Shown: positions 8,917 through 17,623, counted from the stretch's first letter. The stretch: 64,000 nucleotides of DNA from Clostridia bacterium (GCA_017461385.1 JAFTXZ010000003.1:82392-146391); one strand, 5' to 3'. Notes: generated by a model from the sequence alone, not told the origin. A program made the numbers and translations.

Positions 8917-9183
8917 CTACACTATCAGCCACACTGCATTTGATAATACCTGCACAATAATAACAAGCACTAAAAATGACAAATCTATAGGACACCTTCT
9001 TATAAATTCAAAACGGCTTAGAAAGCTTCTAATAGGTGTCAAAAGTGGTGATAATATTCTATTTATGCTCTCATATAGGCGAGTCCCCCTTGCCTCGGGA
9101 ATCCAAGACATAATCGCACTAACGAGAAGCAATACGTCCAAAACACTTAAAATGCTATAAATAATCCAAGCAAGTGTTTGCAT
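8917..9183 (-). CDS. yggT: YggT family membrane protein
   Basis: 88 residues with two hydrophobic helices around a central SRFEFIRRCPIDLS region, the YggT/YlmG signature. It sits directly after sepF, as ylmG follows sepF in Bacillus. Members influence cell-envelope or division-site organisation, but the molecular role is unknown. Confidence 0.9.
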   Translation of the reverse strand: MQTLAWIIYSILSVLDVLLLVSAIMSWIPEARGTRLYESINRILSPLLTPIRSFLSRFEFIRRCPIDLSFLVLVIIVQVLSNAVWLIV

Positions 9184-9194
9184 ATTTTCTCCCT

Positions 9195-9587
9195 TTATAC
9201 AGTAAAGAATTCATCGTCGCCGTCGTCAGATGCAAATGCCTCTCCACTAACGTCAACGTCCTTTGGAGCAATAAAGTATGAGTCGTTTGTAGCCTTTTTA
9301 ATGCTTACTCCAAGTGCGTAGGCTGCGCCACTTATAAAATCAATCATTCTCTTGTAGGTTTCCTTTTCAACCCCCTCAAGGTTCAAAAGAACAGTTCTAC
9401 CCATTGTTAAATAGTCAACTGCAGGAAGCAATTGCTCTATTGTCTTTGGCTTACATATCTTAAGCTCCAAGGCGCCAGCGCCACCCTCAAGAGAAACGTT
9501 TGCAGAGACGGGCTTACCGCCCTCCTCCTCGTATTCATCCTCATCGTCCTCGTAAGTCTTTTTCTTAAATAAATCAAAAAATCCCAT
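9195..9587 (-). CDS. sepF: Cell division protein SepF
   Basis: 130 residues starting MGFFDLFKKK, the amphipathic membrane-binding helix typical of SepF. An acidic linker follows, and then the SepF core with VLLNLEGVEKETYKRMIDFISG around residue 75. SepF binds FtsZ and tethers it to the membrane. The start at 9587 is chosen because AAGGAAA precedes it and the preceding 12 residues of the longer frame do not look like SepF. It begins 1 base after the stop of the miaA-yggS gene, keeping the ylmE-sepF-ylmG order. Confidence 0.93.
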   Translation of the reverse strand: MGFFDLFKKKTYEDDEDEYEEEGGKPVSANVSLEGGAGALELKICKPKTIEQLLPAVDYLTMGRTVLLNLEGVEKETYKRMIDFISGAAYALGVSIKKATNDSYFIAPKDVDVSGEAFASDDGDDEFFTV

Positions 9588-9588
9588 T

Positions 9589-11193
9589 TTAGTATTTCCT
9601 TTCGCCAAATATTTTGCTTCCAACTCTTACAAGAGTTGCTCCTGCCTCAATAGCATACTCGTAGCTATCACTCATGCCCATTGAGAGTATTGATGTCTCT
9701 TTATCAAAAAGCTTATCAAAAAGCTCCTTTACAATTTTGAAATAACCTAGATACTCCTCCCTTGTGTTACATCTAGGCGCCATAGTCATAAGTCCCTTCA
9801 CGCAAACGCTTTTGTACGCCCTTGCCTGATTGCAGAAATCCTCAACACACTCGGGCATAATTCCACCCTTGCTTTCCTCTCTGCCACTGTTTACCTCGAT
9901 TAGCACGTTTACCACTCTGCCGATTTTTTCTGCCCTTTTGTTTATTTCCTCAAGAAGCGAAAGGCTGTCAACGGAGTGAATAAGGTCCACCTTGTCGATT
10001 ATATACTTTACCTTGTTTTTTTGCAAAGTTCCAATGAAATGTAGCTCTGCGCTTTTATCATAGCCCTCATATTTTTCAAGTAGCTCGTTTACACGATTTT
10101 CGCCGATAACCTTACAACCTAAGGATATTAGGTAGTTTATATCCTCCACGCTCTGCATTTTTGTTGCAGAAAGCAGAGTTACTCGCCCGTTTTTATCAAG
10201 CTCCTTAATTCTTGAAAGCACATTTTCGTAATTCTGTTTTATTTGTTCTTTTCTTGGGTCCATCTTTCCCTCCAGAAGCTCCCTTGCCACTGATATAGGC
10301 TCCTGCTCATCAACATAAATTGTGTGATAATCACTTCGCCTTGAAAACCAGGTTAGCTGACGCTTAGCATAATGTCTTGTAGATAGCTTTAGCTCTGCAA
10401 TGCATTCCTCAAGGCTGGCATTGCCCTCAAAATAAGGAATAAGCTCCTTATAGCCAATAGCGCCAGAGGCAGTATATTGCTTGTCAAGATATCCCTTTTC
10501 AAAAAGATATCTTGCTTCATCCAAAAGTCCCTCCTCAAGCATTATATCAACTCGTTTTTCTATGCGAGAATACAGGGTGTCTCTGTTTTTACAGCTTAGG
10601 AAAAGCACTACGCTATCGTAGGGGCTTTCCTCCACCCTCGACTCCTCATCCCACAGGGATTTAGGCTTCCCCGTGCATTTGTATATTTCAAGGGCGCGAA
10701 TTACCCTTTTTAGATTGTTTTTGTGAATTTGCTCTGCACTCTTAGGGTCAACCTCTTTCAAAAGCTGGTGAACGTATTCGTTGCCCCTTTCCTTAGCCTC
10801 GTTTTCCAAAAACGCCCTGTACTCCTCATTCTTAGATGATTGAGAAAACGATGGATTTTCCAGCACACTGTCCAGATAAAGTCCTGTGCCTCCGCAAAAA
10901 ATTGGAGTTTTTCCTCTTTTTAGTATGTCCTCGATTTTCTCCTTGGCAAGAGCTGCGTAATCTACGCAGGAAAACTGCTCGTCAGGATTTTTTATATCAA
11001 TCAAATGATGTGGCACTAGCTTAAGCTCGTCCTTCGTAGGCTTTGCTGTGCCTATGTCCATCTGTCTGTAAATTTGCATTGAATCACAGGAGATAATTTC
11101 GCCATCAAGCATTTTGGCAAGCTCTATTGCCAAGGCAGTTTTTCCCACTGCCGTAGGGCCAACTATTGCTATAACCCTTGGTTTTTTGCTCAT
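9589..11193 (-). CDS. miaA-yggS: Fused tRNA dimethylallyltransferase (MiaA) and PLP homeostasis protein (YggS/PLPBP)
   Basis: One uninterrupted frame of 534 residues. Residues 1-310 are a full-length MiaA: P-loop GPTAVGKTALA, SCDSMQIYRQMDIGTAKP, and GGTGLYLDS. MiaA adds dimethylallyl to A37 of tRNAs reading UNN codons. Residues 311-534 are a complete YggS/YlmE protein, with the PLP lysine in LLSATKMQ and IGENRVNELLEKY, which buffers pyridoxal phosphate. The junction ELLEGKMDPRK contains an ATG at 10263 preceded by GGAGGG, so the second half may also be made alone. Only the stop codon between two normally separate genes is missing. Confidence 0.9.
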   Translation of the reverse strand: MSKKPRVIAIVGPTAVGKTALAIELAKMLDGEIISCDSMQIYRQMDIGTAKPTKDELKLVPHHLIDIKNPDEQFSCVDYAALAKEKIEDILKRGKTPIFCGGTGLYLDSVLENPSFSQSSKNEEYRAFLENEAKERGNEYVHQLLKEVDPKSAEQIHKNNLKRVIRALEIYKCTGKPKSLWDEESRVEESPYDSVVLFLSCKNRDTLYSRIEKRVDIMLEEGLLDEARYLFEKGYLDKQYTASGAIGYKELIPYFEGNASLEECIAELKLSTRHYAKRQLTWFSRRSDYHTIYVDEQEPISVARELLEGKMDPRKEQIKQNYENVLSRIKELDKNGRVTLLSATKMQSVEDINYLISLGCKVIGENRVNELLEKYEGYDKSAELHFIGTLQKNKVKYIIDKVDLIHSVDSLSLLEEINKRAEKIGRVVNVLIEVNSGREESKGGIMPECVEDFCNQARAYKSVCVKGLMTMAPRCNTREEYLGYFKIVKELFDKLFDKETSILSMGMSDSYEYAIEAGATLVRVGSKIFGERKY

Positions 11194-11269
11194 TCGTTAT
11201 CTCCTTTCTGAAAAAAGCCCGTATCTTTTCCATCTCTGCCTGCTCTATTAAAGCAGGTAGAATTAAACC

Positions 11270-11600
11270 ACGCCTCTTTAAGGCTACACCTCTGCGACTC
11301 ACTTTGTTCCCGTGCATAAGTTCCACTAACGAAAACAAGTTTTCGAGTGTCACTTAATCCACCAGCCGAGCTTGTACCCCTTTTTTTCAAAACAGGAATC
11401 CTTTTGTCGCTTTGCGACATTTCTGCACAAGGGTGCCACAAGAGTGCCCTACTAGGGGAAGGCTACTCAGTTGGTAGTTCGCCAAAAAGCTACAAAAATC
11501 AAGGCGCACCAACTATCAGTCTGGTTCAATAGACGCAGAAAACAAAGGCGCAACGGAACTAGCAGACAAAAACGTACTTTGGGCGTGCGTTAAGGTTGCC
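11270..11600. repeat. Composite interspersed repeat filling the queA-miaA gap
   Basis: The 435-base gap 11194-11628 holds no convincing gene. It contains blocks shared with the array after dapA: GGCTACACCTC near 11281, a CCCTTTTTTTC...AAAACAGGAA block at about 11378, TTTGTCGCTTTGCG at about 11403 and a TGCACAAGGGTGCC...CTAGGGGAAGGC block ending near 11463. It also holds an imperfect inverted repeat AGTTGGTAGTTCGCC / GGCGCACCAACTAT at 11469-11517. The last bases before 11193 carry the AAAGGAG ribosome site of miaA. It behaves like a mosaic of small palindromic repeats. Confidence 0.65.
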
Positions 11601-11628
11601 AGTGAGTAGCAACACAGGTTTTCAAAGT

Positions 11629-12711
11629 CTATTCAATCAGCATTGCATCGCCGAAGGAAAAGAAGCGATATTTCTCTCTCACTGCTTCCTCGTACGCACG
11701 CATAATGTAATCCCTGCCACAAAGAGCTGACACTAGCATTAAAAGTGTGCTTTCTGGTAGGTGGAAGTTTGTTATTAATGCATCTACTGCCTTAAATTTA
11801 TAGCCCGGATATATAAAAATTCCAGTATTTGTTGCTTGAGGAATTATCTCCCCGTTTTCGTTTGCAACGCTTTCAAGGGTACGGCAGGAGGTTGTGCCTA
11901 CGGCGATTATTCTGCCACCCCTTTTGCGTCTTTCGTTTATAACGTCGGCGCTTTCCTTTGTTACTGTAATGAACTCGCTGTGCATTATGTGGTCGGTGAT
12001 TTTATCTGCCTTTACAGGGCGAAAGGTGCCCAAGCCTACGTGAAGCATAACTGGCACTATGGCAACGCCCTTTGCCTTTATTTTTTCAAGAAGCTCCTTT
12101 GTAAAATGTAGCCCTGCCGTGGGGGCTGCGCTACTGCCATTTTCCCTTGCATATACGGTTTGGTATCTTTCCTTATCCTGAAGCTTTTCTGTAATGTATG
12201 GGGGCAGTGGCATAGAGCCGATTATGTTCAAAACCTCAAAAATGTTTGAATATTTCTTTTCATCAAAGGAAAATTCAACTATTCTGTTTCCGTCCTCTAC
12301 AATCTCTAAAACAGTTGCCTCAAGTACGTCTCCGTAGCGAATTTTACCACCAATTTTTATTTTTTTAGCAGGCTTTAGAAGCACCTCCCACTTATTTTGA
12401 GAATGTTGCTTCAAAAGCAAGGTTTCAATCTTAGATGGGTCAGATGCAAATTGTCCCTCATCCCTAACCTTTTCTCCATAGATACGGGCAGGAATTACCC
12501 TTGAATCATTGATAACTAGGGTATCTCCCTCTTTGAGGTAGTCGATTATATCGTAAAAATGCTTGTGAGATATTTTCTTATCCTTGCCCAAAACCATTAA
12601 GCGAGAATGATCCCTTGGCTCAATAGGAGTCTGCGCAATTAGCTCTTGTGGGAGCTCGTAAAAAAAATCACTGGTTTTAAGGTCAGTTTCAATCAATGTA
12701 TTTTTAATCAT
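11629..12711 (-). CDS. queA: S-adenosylmethionine:tRNA ribosyltransferase-isomerase
   Basis: 360 residues with family motifs: [14 protein letters not shown] near the N-terminus, [33 protein letters not shown] in the middle, [12 protein letters not shown], and [16 protein letters not shown] near the end. QueA transfers the ribosyl part of SAM to 7-aminomethyl-7-deazaguanine in tRNA, making epoxyqueuosine. It is transcribed divergently from dapA and separated from the miaA fusion by a repeat-filled gap, so cotranscription with miaA is uncertain. Confidence 0.95.
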   Translation of the reverse strand: MIKNTLIETDLKTSDFFYELPQELIAQTPIEPRDHSRLMVLGKDKKISHKHFYDIIDYLKEGDTLVINDSRVIPARIYGEKVRDEGQFASDPSKIETLLLKQHSQNKWEVLLKPAKKIKIGGKIRYGDVLEATVLEIVEDGNRIVEFSFDEKKYSNIFEVLNIIGSMPLPPYITEKLQDKERYQTVYARENGSSAAPTAGLHFTKELLEKIKAKGVAIVPVMLHVGLGTFRPVKADKITDHIMHSEFITVTKESADVINERRKRGGRIIAVGTTSCRTLESVANENGEIIPQATNTGIFIYPGYKFKAVDALITNFHLPESTLLMLVSALCGRDYIMRAYEEAVREKYRFFSFGDAMLIE

Positions 12712-12744
12712 TTTTGTCGTTTTAGCCCTTTATATCATATTATA

Positions 12745-12772
12745 TTGATAGTACATAATATCATTGTACAAT
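12745..12772 (+). promoter_or_regulatory. Promoter for dapA
   Basis: -35 TTGATA (12745-12750), 16-base spacer, -10 TACAAT (12767-12772), in the AT-rich divergent region between queA and dapA; the ATG at 12825 is preceded by AGGGGGA. Confidence 0.65.
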
Positions 12773-12824
12773 ATTAAACTCTTTTTTGCAACAAATTTTT
12801 ATATTTTAAGGGGGATTTTAATAA

Positions 12825-13709
12825 ATGGCAAGAAAGCAGAGCTTATTTTTTGGAAGTGGTGTTGCGTTGGTTACGCCATTCCGAAATGGCGAGATTGACT
12901 ACGAAGCCCTTGAGGAGCTAATCGACTTTCAAATACGAAACGGCACAGATGCAATAGTGCTTCTTGGCACAACGGGAGAGGCATCTACAATAAATGAGAG
13001 TGAAAGAGAGAAAATAATTCCCTTTGCTAAGGAAAAGATAAAAGGGCGAGTGCCACTCATAGTCGGCACAGGCACAAATTCCACCGAGGTGTCGGTCAGA
13101 TATACAAAAATGGCACAGGAGCTAGGAGCAAACGGGTGCTTAGTGGTTACTCCCTACTACAACAAGGCAACTGACAATGGAATCATTGCTCACTATAAAA
13201 AAGTGGCAGGGAGTGTCGATATTCCTATAATTTTGTACAACGTTCCATCTCGCACAGGAGTTACCATTTCCAAGGGTGTGTATAGAGAGCTTTCTAAAAT
13301 CGACAACATTGTAGGAGTTAAGGAGGCTAGCGGAAGCATTTCATATATGCAGGAAATAGCCCGTGAGCTTGGCGACGTGCTTGATATATACACAGGCAAC
13401 GACGAGCTGACCTATTCCACCCTCGCTCTTGGTGGAAGTGGCGTAATTTCCGTATGTGCCAACGTTACCCCCAGCCTTATGCATCAAGTCTGCTACGAAT
13501 TCAAGTCTGGCAATTATCAAAAGAGCCGTGAGCTTCTTTTTAGACTTCTTCCCCTCATCGAGGAGCTTTTCAAGGAGGTCAACCCAATTCCAGTAAAGGC
13601 GTCTCTTTACTTAATGGGTATGGTTAAGAATGAGTTCAGGCTGCCTCTTTGCAAATCAACAAGATTAAGCGAGCTGGAAAGTGTTTTATCTAATCTAAAT
13701 CTCGTTTAG
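12825..13709 (+). CDS. dapA: 4-hydroxy-tetrahydrodipicolinate synthase
   Basis: 294 residues, the normal length. DapA condenses pyruvate with aspartate semialdehyde in lysine and diaminopimelate synthesis. The TIM barrel shows GVALVTPF near the start, LLGTTGEAST around residue 47, YNVPSRTG around residue 137 (catalytic tyrosine) and GVKEASGS around residue 165 (Schiff-base lysine). The protein ends EFRLPLCKSTRLSELESVLSNLNLV (given here only as the last coding segment, 13632-13709). That segment is repeated three more times downstream in imperfect form, a striking oddity described separately. Confidence 0.95.
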   Translation: MARKQSLFFGSGVALVTPFRNGEIDYEALEELIDFQIRNGTDAIVLLGTTGEASTINESEREKIIPFAKEKIKGRVPLIVGTGTNSTEVSVRYTKMAQELGANGCLVVTPYYNKATDNGIIAHYKKVAGSVDIPIILYNVPSRTGVTISKGVYRELSKIDNIVGVKEASGSISYMQEIARELGDVLDIYTGNDELTYSTLALGGSGVISVCANVTPSLMHQVCYEFKSGNYQKSRELLFRLLPLIEELFKEVNPIPVKASLYLMGMVKNEFRLPLCKSTRLSELESVLSNLNLV

Positions 13710-13774
13710 TTACTACACCTCATCCACCGTCTTATGACGGTCCCCCTTCCCCTCCGTACAAAGGGGAAGGCTTG

Positions 13775-13852
13775 GAATTCCGTTTACCCTTATGCAAATC
13801 GACAAGACTAAATGAGTTGGAAACTGTTTTATCTAATCTAAATCTCGTTTAG
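13775..13852 (+). pseudogene. Second dapA 3' end (detached)
   Basis: Reads 25 codons plus TAG in the dapA frame. Against the real end, 8 codons differ synonymously and two differ conservatively (Ser to Asn, Ser to Thr). No start codon or ribosome site precedes it. Confidence 0.85.
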
Positions 13853-14055
13853 TTACTACACCTCATCCACCACCCGAGCGTCCCTTTGGCAGGGCGCAAC
13901 CCTTTTGTCGCTTTGCGCCATTTCCCCTCACAGGGGAATCGCCCCCTTTTTTTCCAAAACAGGAACCCCTTTGTCGCTTTGCGCCATTTCTGCACAAGGC
14001 ACGCCACAAGGGTGCCCTACTAGGGGAATCGCCTCCAAACAAAGGGGAAGGCTTG

Positions 14056-14133
14056 GAATTTCGTTTACCCTTATGCAAATCAACAAGATTAAGCGAGCTG
14101 GAGAGCGTTCTTTCGCAGCTAAATTTAGTTTAA
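14056..14133 (+). pseudogene. Third dapA 3' end (detached)
   Basis: Reads 25 codons plus TAA. About eleven codons plus the stop differ synonymously from the real end and only one amino acid changes (Asn to Gln). The first codons match the second copy, whereas the middle matches the real gene. Confidence 0.85.
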
Positions 14134-14232
14134 CTATCCACACCCTTGCAAGGCTACACCTCATCCGTCTGCTTTGCAGACACCTTTCTGCGCAAGGCAC
14201 GCCCTAAAGGGTGCCCTCAAGGGGAAGGCTTG

Positions 14233-14298
14233 GAATTTCGTTTACCCTTATTCAAATCAACAAGATTAAGCGAGTTGGAAAGCGTTCTTTGCAATTAA
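14233..14298 (+). pseudogene. Fourth dapA 3' end (detached, frayed)
   Basis: Begins like the third copy but has Cys to Phe, then a small deletion after the VL codons that creates an early TAA. Homology to the normal end continues out of frame for a few bases. Confidence 0.75.
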
Positions 14299-14321
14299 AT
14301 TTACTCCAGGCTCAAATTTTC

Positions 14322-14350
14322 TTGACTTTTACTCTTTAGTAGGTTATACT
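14322..14350 (+). promoter_or_regulatory. Promoter for the small membrane protein
   Basis: -35 TTGACT (14322-14327), 17-base spacer, -10 TATACT (14345-14350), 37 bases before the ATG at 14388; ribosome site GAAAGGAG. Confidence 0.85.
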
Positions 14351-14387
14351 TCTAGTATAAAGCATGACATCTTGAAAGGAGTACACT

Positions 14388-14591
14388 ATGGACGCTGAAA
14401 GAATTATACTTTGTATCGTATCCTTCCTTTTCCCAATTGTAGGCATTATTTTGTGGGCAGTAAAAAAGGATGAGGGTAAAATTTATGGTATCGTCGGAAT
14501 CGCTTCTTGGATTATAAGCGCAGTGGTCGGTTTCATTTCGGGATTTATAATTTCCGTGTTACCACTTTTGTTAGAATCCCTTGCTATCTAA
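14388..14591 (+). CDS. Small two-helix membrane protein, 67 residues
   Basis: Two hydrophobic helices (about residues 6-24 and 33-60) are separated by a charged loop, KKDEGKIYG. It has a strong promoter, a good ribosome site and a bidirectional terminator directly behind it, so it is a genuine single-gene unit. The pattern resembles small DUF4190-like membrane proteins, but the match is too weak to name. Function unknown. Confidence 0.75.
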   Translation: MDAERIILCIVSFLFPIVGIILWAVKKDEGKIYGIVGIASWIISAVVGFISGFIISVLPLLLESLAI

Positions 14592-14598
14592 ATAAATA

Positions 14599-14629
14599 AA
14601 AAGAGCTTGCTATTTCGCAAGCTCTTTTT
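14599..14629. terminator. Bidirectional terminator between the small gene and jag
   Basis: Stem AAAGAGCTTGC pairing with GCAAGCTCTTT around a 5-base loop, with A/T tracts on both sides; serves both convergent genes. Confidence 0.85.
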
Positions 14630-14630
14630 A

Positions 14631-15503
14631 TTATTTCTTATTCTTTTTCTTCTCAGGGCAGATAACGATTCTTCTGTTTTCGTCGTAGCCTACTGAGTGA
14701 GTAGATACGCCCTCGATGCCTTGAATTTCAGAGTGAATAATCATTCTCTCATAAGGATTCATTGGCTCAAGCTGTACGTTTCTTTGATACTTCATTGCCT
14801 TGTCAGCCATTCTCTTTGCAAGGGAGCGAAGTGTTTGCTCTCTCTTTTCTCTATAGCTTGCAATGTCAACGATTACCTTAACGTATTCCTTGTTGTCGCC
14901 CTCGCTCTTACGCGCTAGGCAAAGATTTGCAAGGTATTGAAGTGCATCAAGCATTTCTCCTCTATGACCGATAAGAGAAGGAGCATCCTCGCCCTCAATT
15001 GTGATAAGTCTTGATACAAAGCCCTTTTCATTTAGTGTAAGGTCGCCCTCAACTGTGCAAGCAAGACCGATATCGCGAACAAAGTCCTTCAAGAAGTTCA
15101 TTGCAAGGGTCTTTTCCTCAACCGTTACATTGATGCTTTCTTCCTTTTCTTCCTTTGTCTTTACCTTTTCTGCTGGCTGTGGCTGTGCCTCAACCTTCTT
15201 TTCCTGCTTTGGAGTCTCCTTCTTTTGCTGTGGCTTTGGCTCGTGCTTCTTTTCTTGCTTAGCCTCAACCTTTTTCTCCTGCTTTGGCTCTGGCTTCTTT
15301 TCTGGCTTTGGAGCTACAATCTCCTCCTTGCCATCGTCAACTATAACCAATATTTCAGCAGGCTTGCTTCCGATTCCTAGAAAGCCCTTTTTGCCTGAGC
15401 TAATAACCTGAATATCTAAATCGCCAAGCTGATCGTAAATATCGTGAGCCTTTGCATAAGCCTCCTCAACGGTTTTAGCCATTATCTTAAATTCTTGTTT
15501 CAT
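14631..15503 (-). CDS. jag: RNA-binding protein Jag/KhpB (SpoIIIJ-associated)
   Basis: 290 residues. A Jag N-terminal domain (about 1-55) has FLGIGSKPA. A long Lys/Glu/Pro/Gln-rich linker follows (about 68-125), then a KH domain with LIGHRGEMLDALQYLANL, then an R3H domain with NPYERMIIHSEIQ. KhpB proteins bind RNA and affect cell-envelope synthesis and division. The start overlaps yidC by 4 bases, so translation is coupled. The repetitive linker is low-complexity and would be prone to length change. Confidence 0.93.
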   Translation of the reverse strand: MKQEFKIMAKTVEEAYAKAHDIYDQLGDLDIQVISSGKKGFLGIGSKPAEILVIVDDGKEEIVAPKPEKKPEPKQEKKVEAKQEKKHEPKPQQKKETPKQEKKVEAQPQPAEKVKTKEEKEESINVTVEEKTLAMNFLKDFVRDIGLACTVEGDLTLNEKGFVSRLITIEGEDAPSLIGHRGEMLDALQYLANLCLARKSEGDNKEYVKVIVDIASYREKREQTLRSLAKRMADKAMKYQRNVQLEPMNPYERMIIHSEIQGIEGVSTHSVGYDENRRIVICPEKKKNKK

Positions 15504-16546
15504 TGTTCTGAATCTCCGTCGTTTTCACTCTTTGTTGATTTAGGTTTCTTCTTGTTTACCTTTAATTCCTTTTCTATTGCCTTGATATCCTCGTCGGAAA
15601 ACTTTGGATACGGCATTGTCTTTGCAAGTATAAATTGCTGTAGGGAGTTTAGAATTGTTCTAAATATCCAGTAAACACCAATTGCTGCTGGGAAGGTAAA
15701 CGTAAAGAACATTGACATAAGAGGCATTGTATATAGCATTAGGTTCATTGAACTCATAGCGCCCTGTGCCTCTGTCTGCTGTGAGCTTTGATATGAAAGC
15801 TTCTTTGATATAAATTGTGCCAAATAGGTAAGTCCTAGGTTTACTATTGGAATGAAAATCAACCACCAGTAGCTTTGACCAAATGCATTCCATGGTGTAA
15901 TTCCAAGCTCTGTGCCAAACATTGTAACGTCTGGCAAAAATCTTCCGTTAAGTCCCTCGAGCTGACCGATGGTTGCCGTTACCTGCTCTGGAGAAACAAG
16001 CCATTCGCCTGCTGTTTCAGATGGTACTGCAACAATCTTCTCTGCCCATTTTCCACCCTCTGCAATAAAGTTTCTGATTTGTGAGGAAAGTGCAACCTGA
16101 TAACCAGAGGTGCCCGTTCCAATTCCAAAAGCCTCTGCAGCAATTCTACAGGTTTCTGCAGACAAGTCGGTAATAAATTCAAGTGGTCTTATAACAACCT
16201 GATAAAGTGGGAAAATTATGAGAATTTGCACTATCATTGGCAAGCATCCGCCAAGTGGGCTATAGCCCTCCTTTTGATAGAGCGCTCTCAGCTCCTCTTG
16301 GTACTTTTGCATAGTCACCTGATCGTTTCTGCCAGCGTACTTTTTACGCAAAATTACCTCATAGGGACGAAGTGATGCCTGCTTTATCATATTCTTTTGC
16401 TGTCTTATGCCAAATACAAGGCACATAAAAATTTGCATAACAAGTGCAAATAGGAGCAGTGCAACAACATAGTTTTGTGTTAGCCAATAGCAGCCCTTAA
16501 GTAAATACGCAAACGGAACTGCTAAAGTATCCCAAAATCCGTTCAT
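15500..16546 (-). CDS. yidC: Membrane protein insertase YidC
   Basis: 348 residues with five or more membrane helices. The conserved core includes [16 protein letters not shown], with the arginine of the hydrophilic groove, [18 protein letters not shown], and a final helix before a Lys-rich tail. There is no clear lipobox. YidC inserts membrane proteins with or without SecYEG. The region between the first and second core helices is enlarged (about residues 150-215). The gene overlaps yidD and jag by 4 bases each. Confidence 0.95.
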   Translation of the reverse strand: MNGFWDTLAVPFAYLLKGCYWLTQNYVVALLLFALVMQIFMCLVFGIRQQKNMIKQASLRPYEVILRKKYAGRNDQVTMQKYQEELRALYQKEGYSPLGGCLPMIVQILIIFPLYQVVIRPLEFITDLSAETCRIAAEAFGIGTGTSGYQVALSSQIRNFIAEGGKWAEKIVAVPSETAGEWLVSPEQVTATIGQLEGLNGRFLPDVTMFGTELGITPWNAFGQSYWWLIFIPIVNLGLTYLAQFISKKLSYQSSQQTEAQGAMSSMNLMLYTMPLMSMFFTFTFPAAIGVYWIFRTILNSLQQFILAKTMPYPKFSDEDIKAIEKELKVNKKKPKSTKSENDGDSEQ

Positions 16547-16803
16547 TCTTTATTTTCTCCTGTATTTTTCCTCTGTCCTCTGAGTGTAAACCTCTCGGGT
16601 ACAGGGTCGTAGCCCCCTCTTGAATAGGGGTTGCATCTTAAAATCCGCCAGATTGCCAGTATGCAACCACGAATTATTCCATGCCTTTCGATAGCCTCTA
16701 TTGCATATTCCGAGCAGGTGGGGGTGAACCTACATGCGCAGGGCAAAAGAGGTGAGATGAATTTTTTATATACCCTAATGGGAAATGTAAAAATTTTCTT
16801 CAT
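16543..16803 (-). CDS. yidD: Membrane protein insertion efficiency factor YidD
   Basis: 86 residues with the family core [31 protein letters not shown] and [13 protein letters not shown]. YidD is a small membrane-associated protein that assists YidC. Its stop overlaps the yidC start, the normal order in Bacillota. Confidence 0.95.
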   Translation of the reverse strand: MKKIFTFPIRVYKKFISPLLPCACRFTPTCSEYAIEAIERHGIIRGCILAIWRILRCNPYSRGGYDPVPERFTLRGQRKNTGENKE

Positions 16804-16854
16804 AATTCAATTCTTTTCTAAGAAATTCAAGCAAAATAGCAAGGTATATGTTAA

Positions 16855-17247
16855 TTATTCCCCTGCCACCGTTGTATTTATTAGCCCTAAGGACACAAGC
16901 GCCCTCTTTAGCTCTCGTGCCACCTCCGTGCTTTTACTGTTTGCACAGGCTTGTCTTGCTACAAGCACTAATAGATAGCCCTTTTCTACTTGATTCTCTT
17001 TTTCTACTTGTCTTAAAGCCTCTCTAAGTACTCGCTTCATCCTATTACGCTCAACAGCTCCTCCGAGCTTTTTTGAAACAGTAAGTCCAACACGATTCAC
17101 AAAAACGTGCTGTGGATGGGCACACATAAGCTTTTTAGCGTGGTAATCCTTCAAAGCGTAAGTAATTAAGCTTTTGGATACATGCTTTTTTCCTTTAGTA
17201 TATGCCTTCGAGTATAAATGATTTTCACAAATTGCAATATGCTTCAT
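16855..17247 (-). CDS. rnpA: Ribonuclease P protein component
   Basis: 130 residues. The RNR signature GAVERNRMKRVLREALRQ is near residue 80, preceded by VNRVGLTVSKKLG. With the RNase P RNA, which is not in this window, it matures the 5' ends of tRNAs. It lies between rpmH and yidD as usual. The terminator hairpin at 17351-17376 between rpmH and rnpA suggests lower expression of rnpA than of rpmH. Confidence 0.95.
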   Translation of the reverse strand: MKHIAICENHLYSKAYTKGKKHVSKSLITYALKDYHAKKLMCAHPQHVFVNRVGLTVSKKLGGAVERNRMKRVLREALRQVEKENQVEKGYLLVLVARQACANSKSTEVARELKRALVSLGLINTTVAGE

Positions 17248-17350
17248 ATAACCGCTTCCTTCCTAAATTCTGCAGACAAATCTCTGCACCTTTTCATTCA
17301 CGATTATGCGACGATTAGCTCCGTCGTAAAGCTTGCCTAAAACGAAAAAT

Positions 17351-17376
17351 CGGGACTGCTGGCAAAAGCAGTCCCG
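17351..17376 (-). terminator. Terminator or attenuator between rpmH and rnpA
   Basis: Minus-strand stem CGGGACTGCT pairing with AGCAGTCCCG (GC-rich), followed by ATTTTTCGTTTT. Confidence 0.8.
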
Positions 17377-17399
17377 AACTTAAAGCATGCAATCAACAA

Positions 17400-17534
17400 T
17401 TAATAAGTAAGTCTTGCTCTGCCCTTAGCGCGTCTTCTCTTCAAAACTTTTCTACCGTCAGCGGTTCTCATTCTCTTTCTGAAGCCGTGCTCTTTTTTTC
17501 TTTGACGCTTCTTTGGTTGGTAAGTTCTTAACAT
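17400..17534 (-). CDS. rpmH: Ribosomal protein L34 (bL34)
   Basis: 44 residues, basic, reading [20 protein letters not shown] and ending RARLTY. The ATG at 17534 is preceded by AAGGAGG. It has a consensus promoter and starts the rpmH-rnpA-yidD-yidC-jag cluster. The cluster is often next to dnaA and the origin, but dnaA is not seen here. Confidence 0.95.
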   Translation of the reverse strand: MLRTYQPKKRQRKKEHGFRKRMRTADGRKVLKRRRAKGRARLTY

Positions 17535-17623
17535 AGTAGCACCTCCTTGATTCAAATTGGAAGCCGTATTTTCATACGCAATCTGATAGATGAATATTTA
17601 TCTCGGTTTTTAAGACAAATAAT

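Larger units (their letters stand above)
13632..14298 (+). repeat. Ladder of four dapA 3' ends interleaved with palindromic repeats
   Basis: The last 26 codons of dapA (13632-13709) recur at 13775-13852, 14056-14133 and, frayed, 14233-14298. Between them lie hairpin-rich blocks with CACCTCATCC and AGGGGAAGGCTTG, the latter directly abutting each extra copy. The copies differ mainly at synonymous positions. The stretch 13710-14321 holds no other gene; short frames in it follow the repeats. Confidence 0.9.

Noticed and set aside
11105-11532. Frames upstream of miaA in the queA gap
   Set aside because: They translate the repeat mosaic or overlap the miaA start in another frame; no protein-like pattern.
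12712-12824. Riboswitch (lysine or preQ1) between queA and dapA
   Set aside because: The gap is short and AT-rich, with no conserved riboswitch core visible on either strand.
13863-14207. Several 70-100 codon frames on both strands after dapA
   Set aside because: They are made of the palindromic repeats and detached dapA ends; composition is repetitive and no ribosome site fits.
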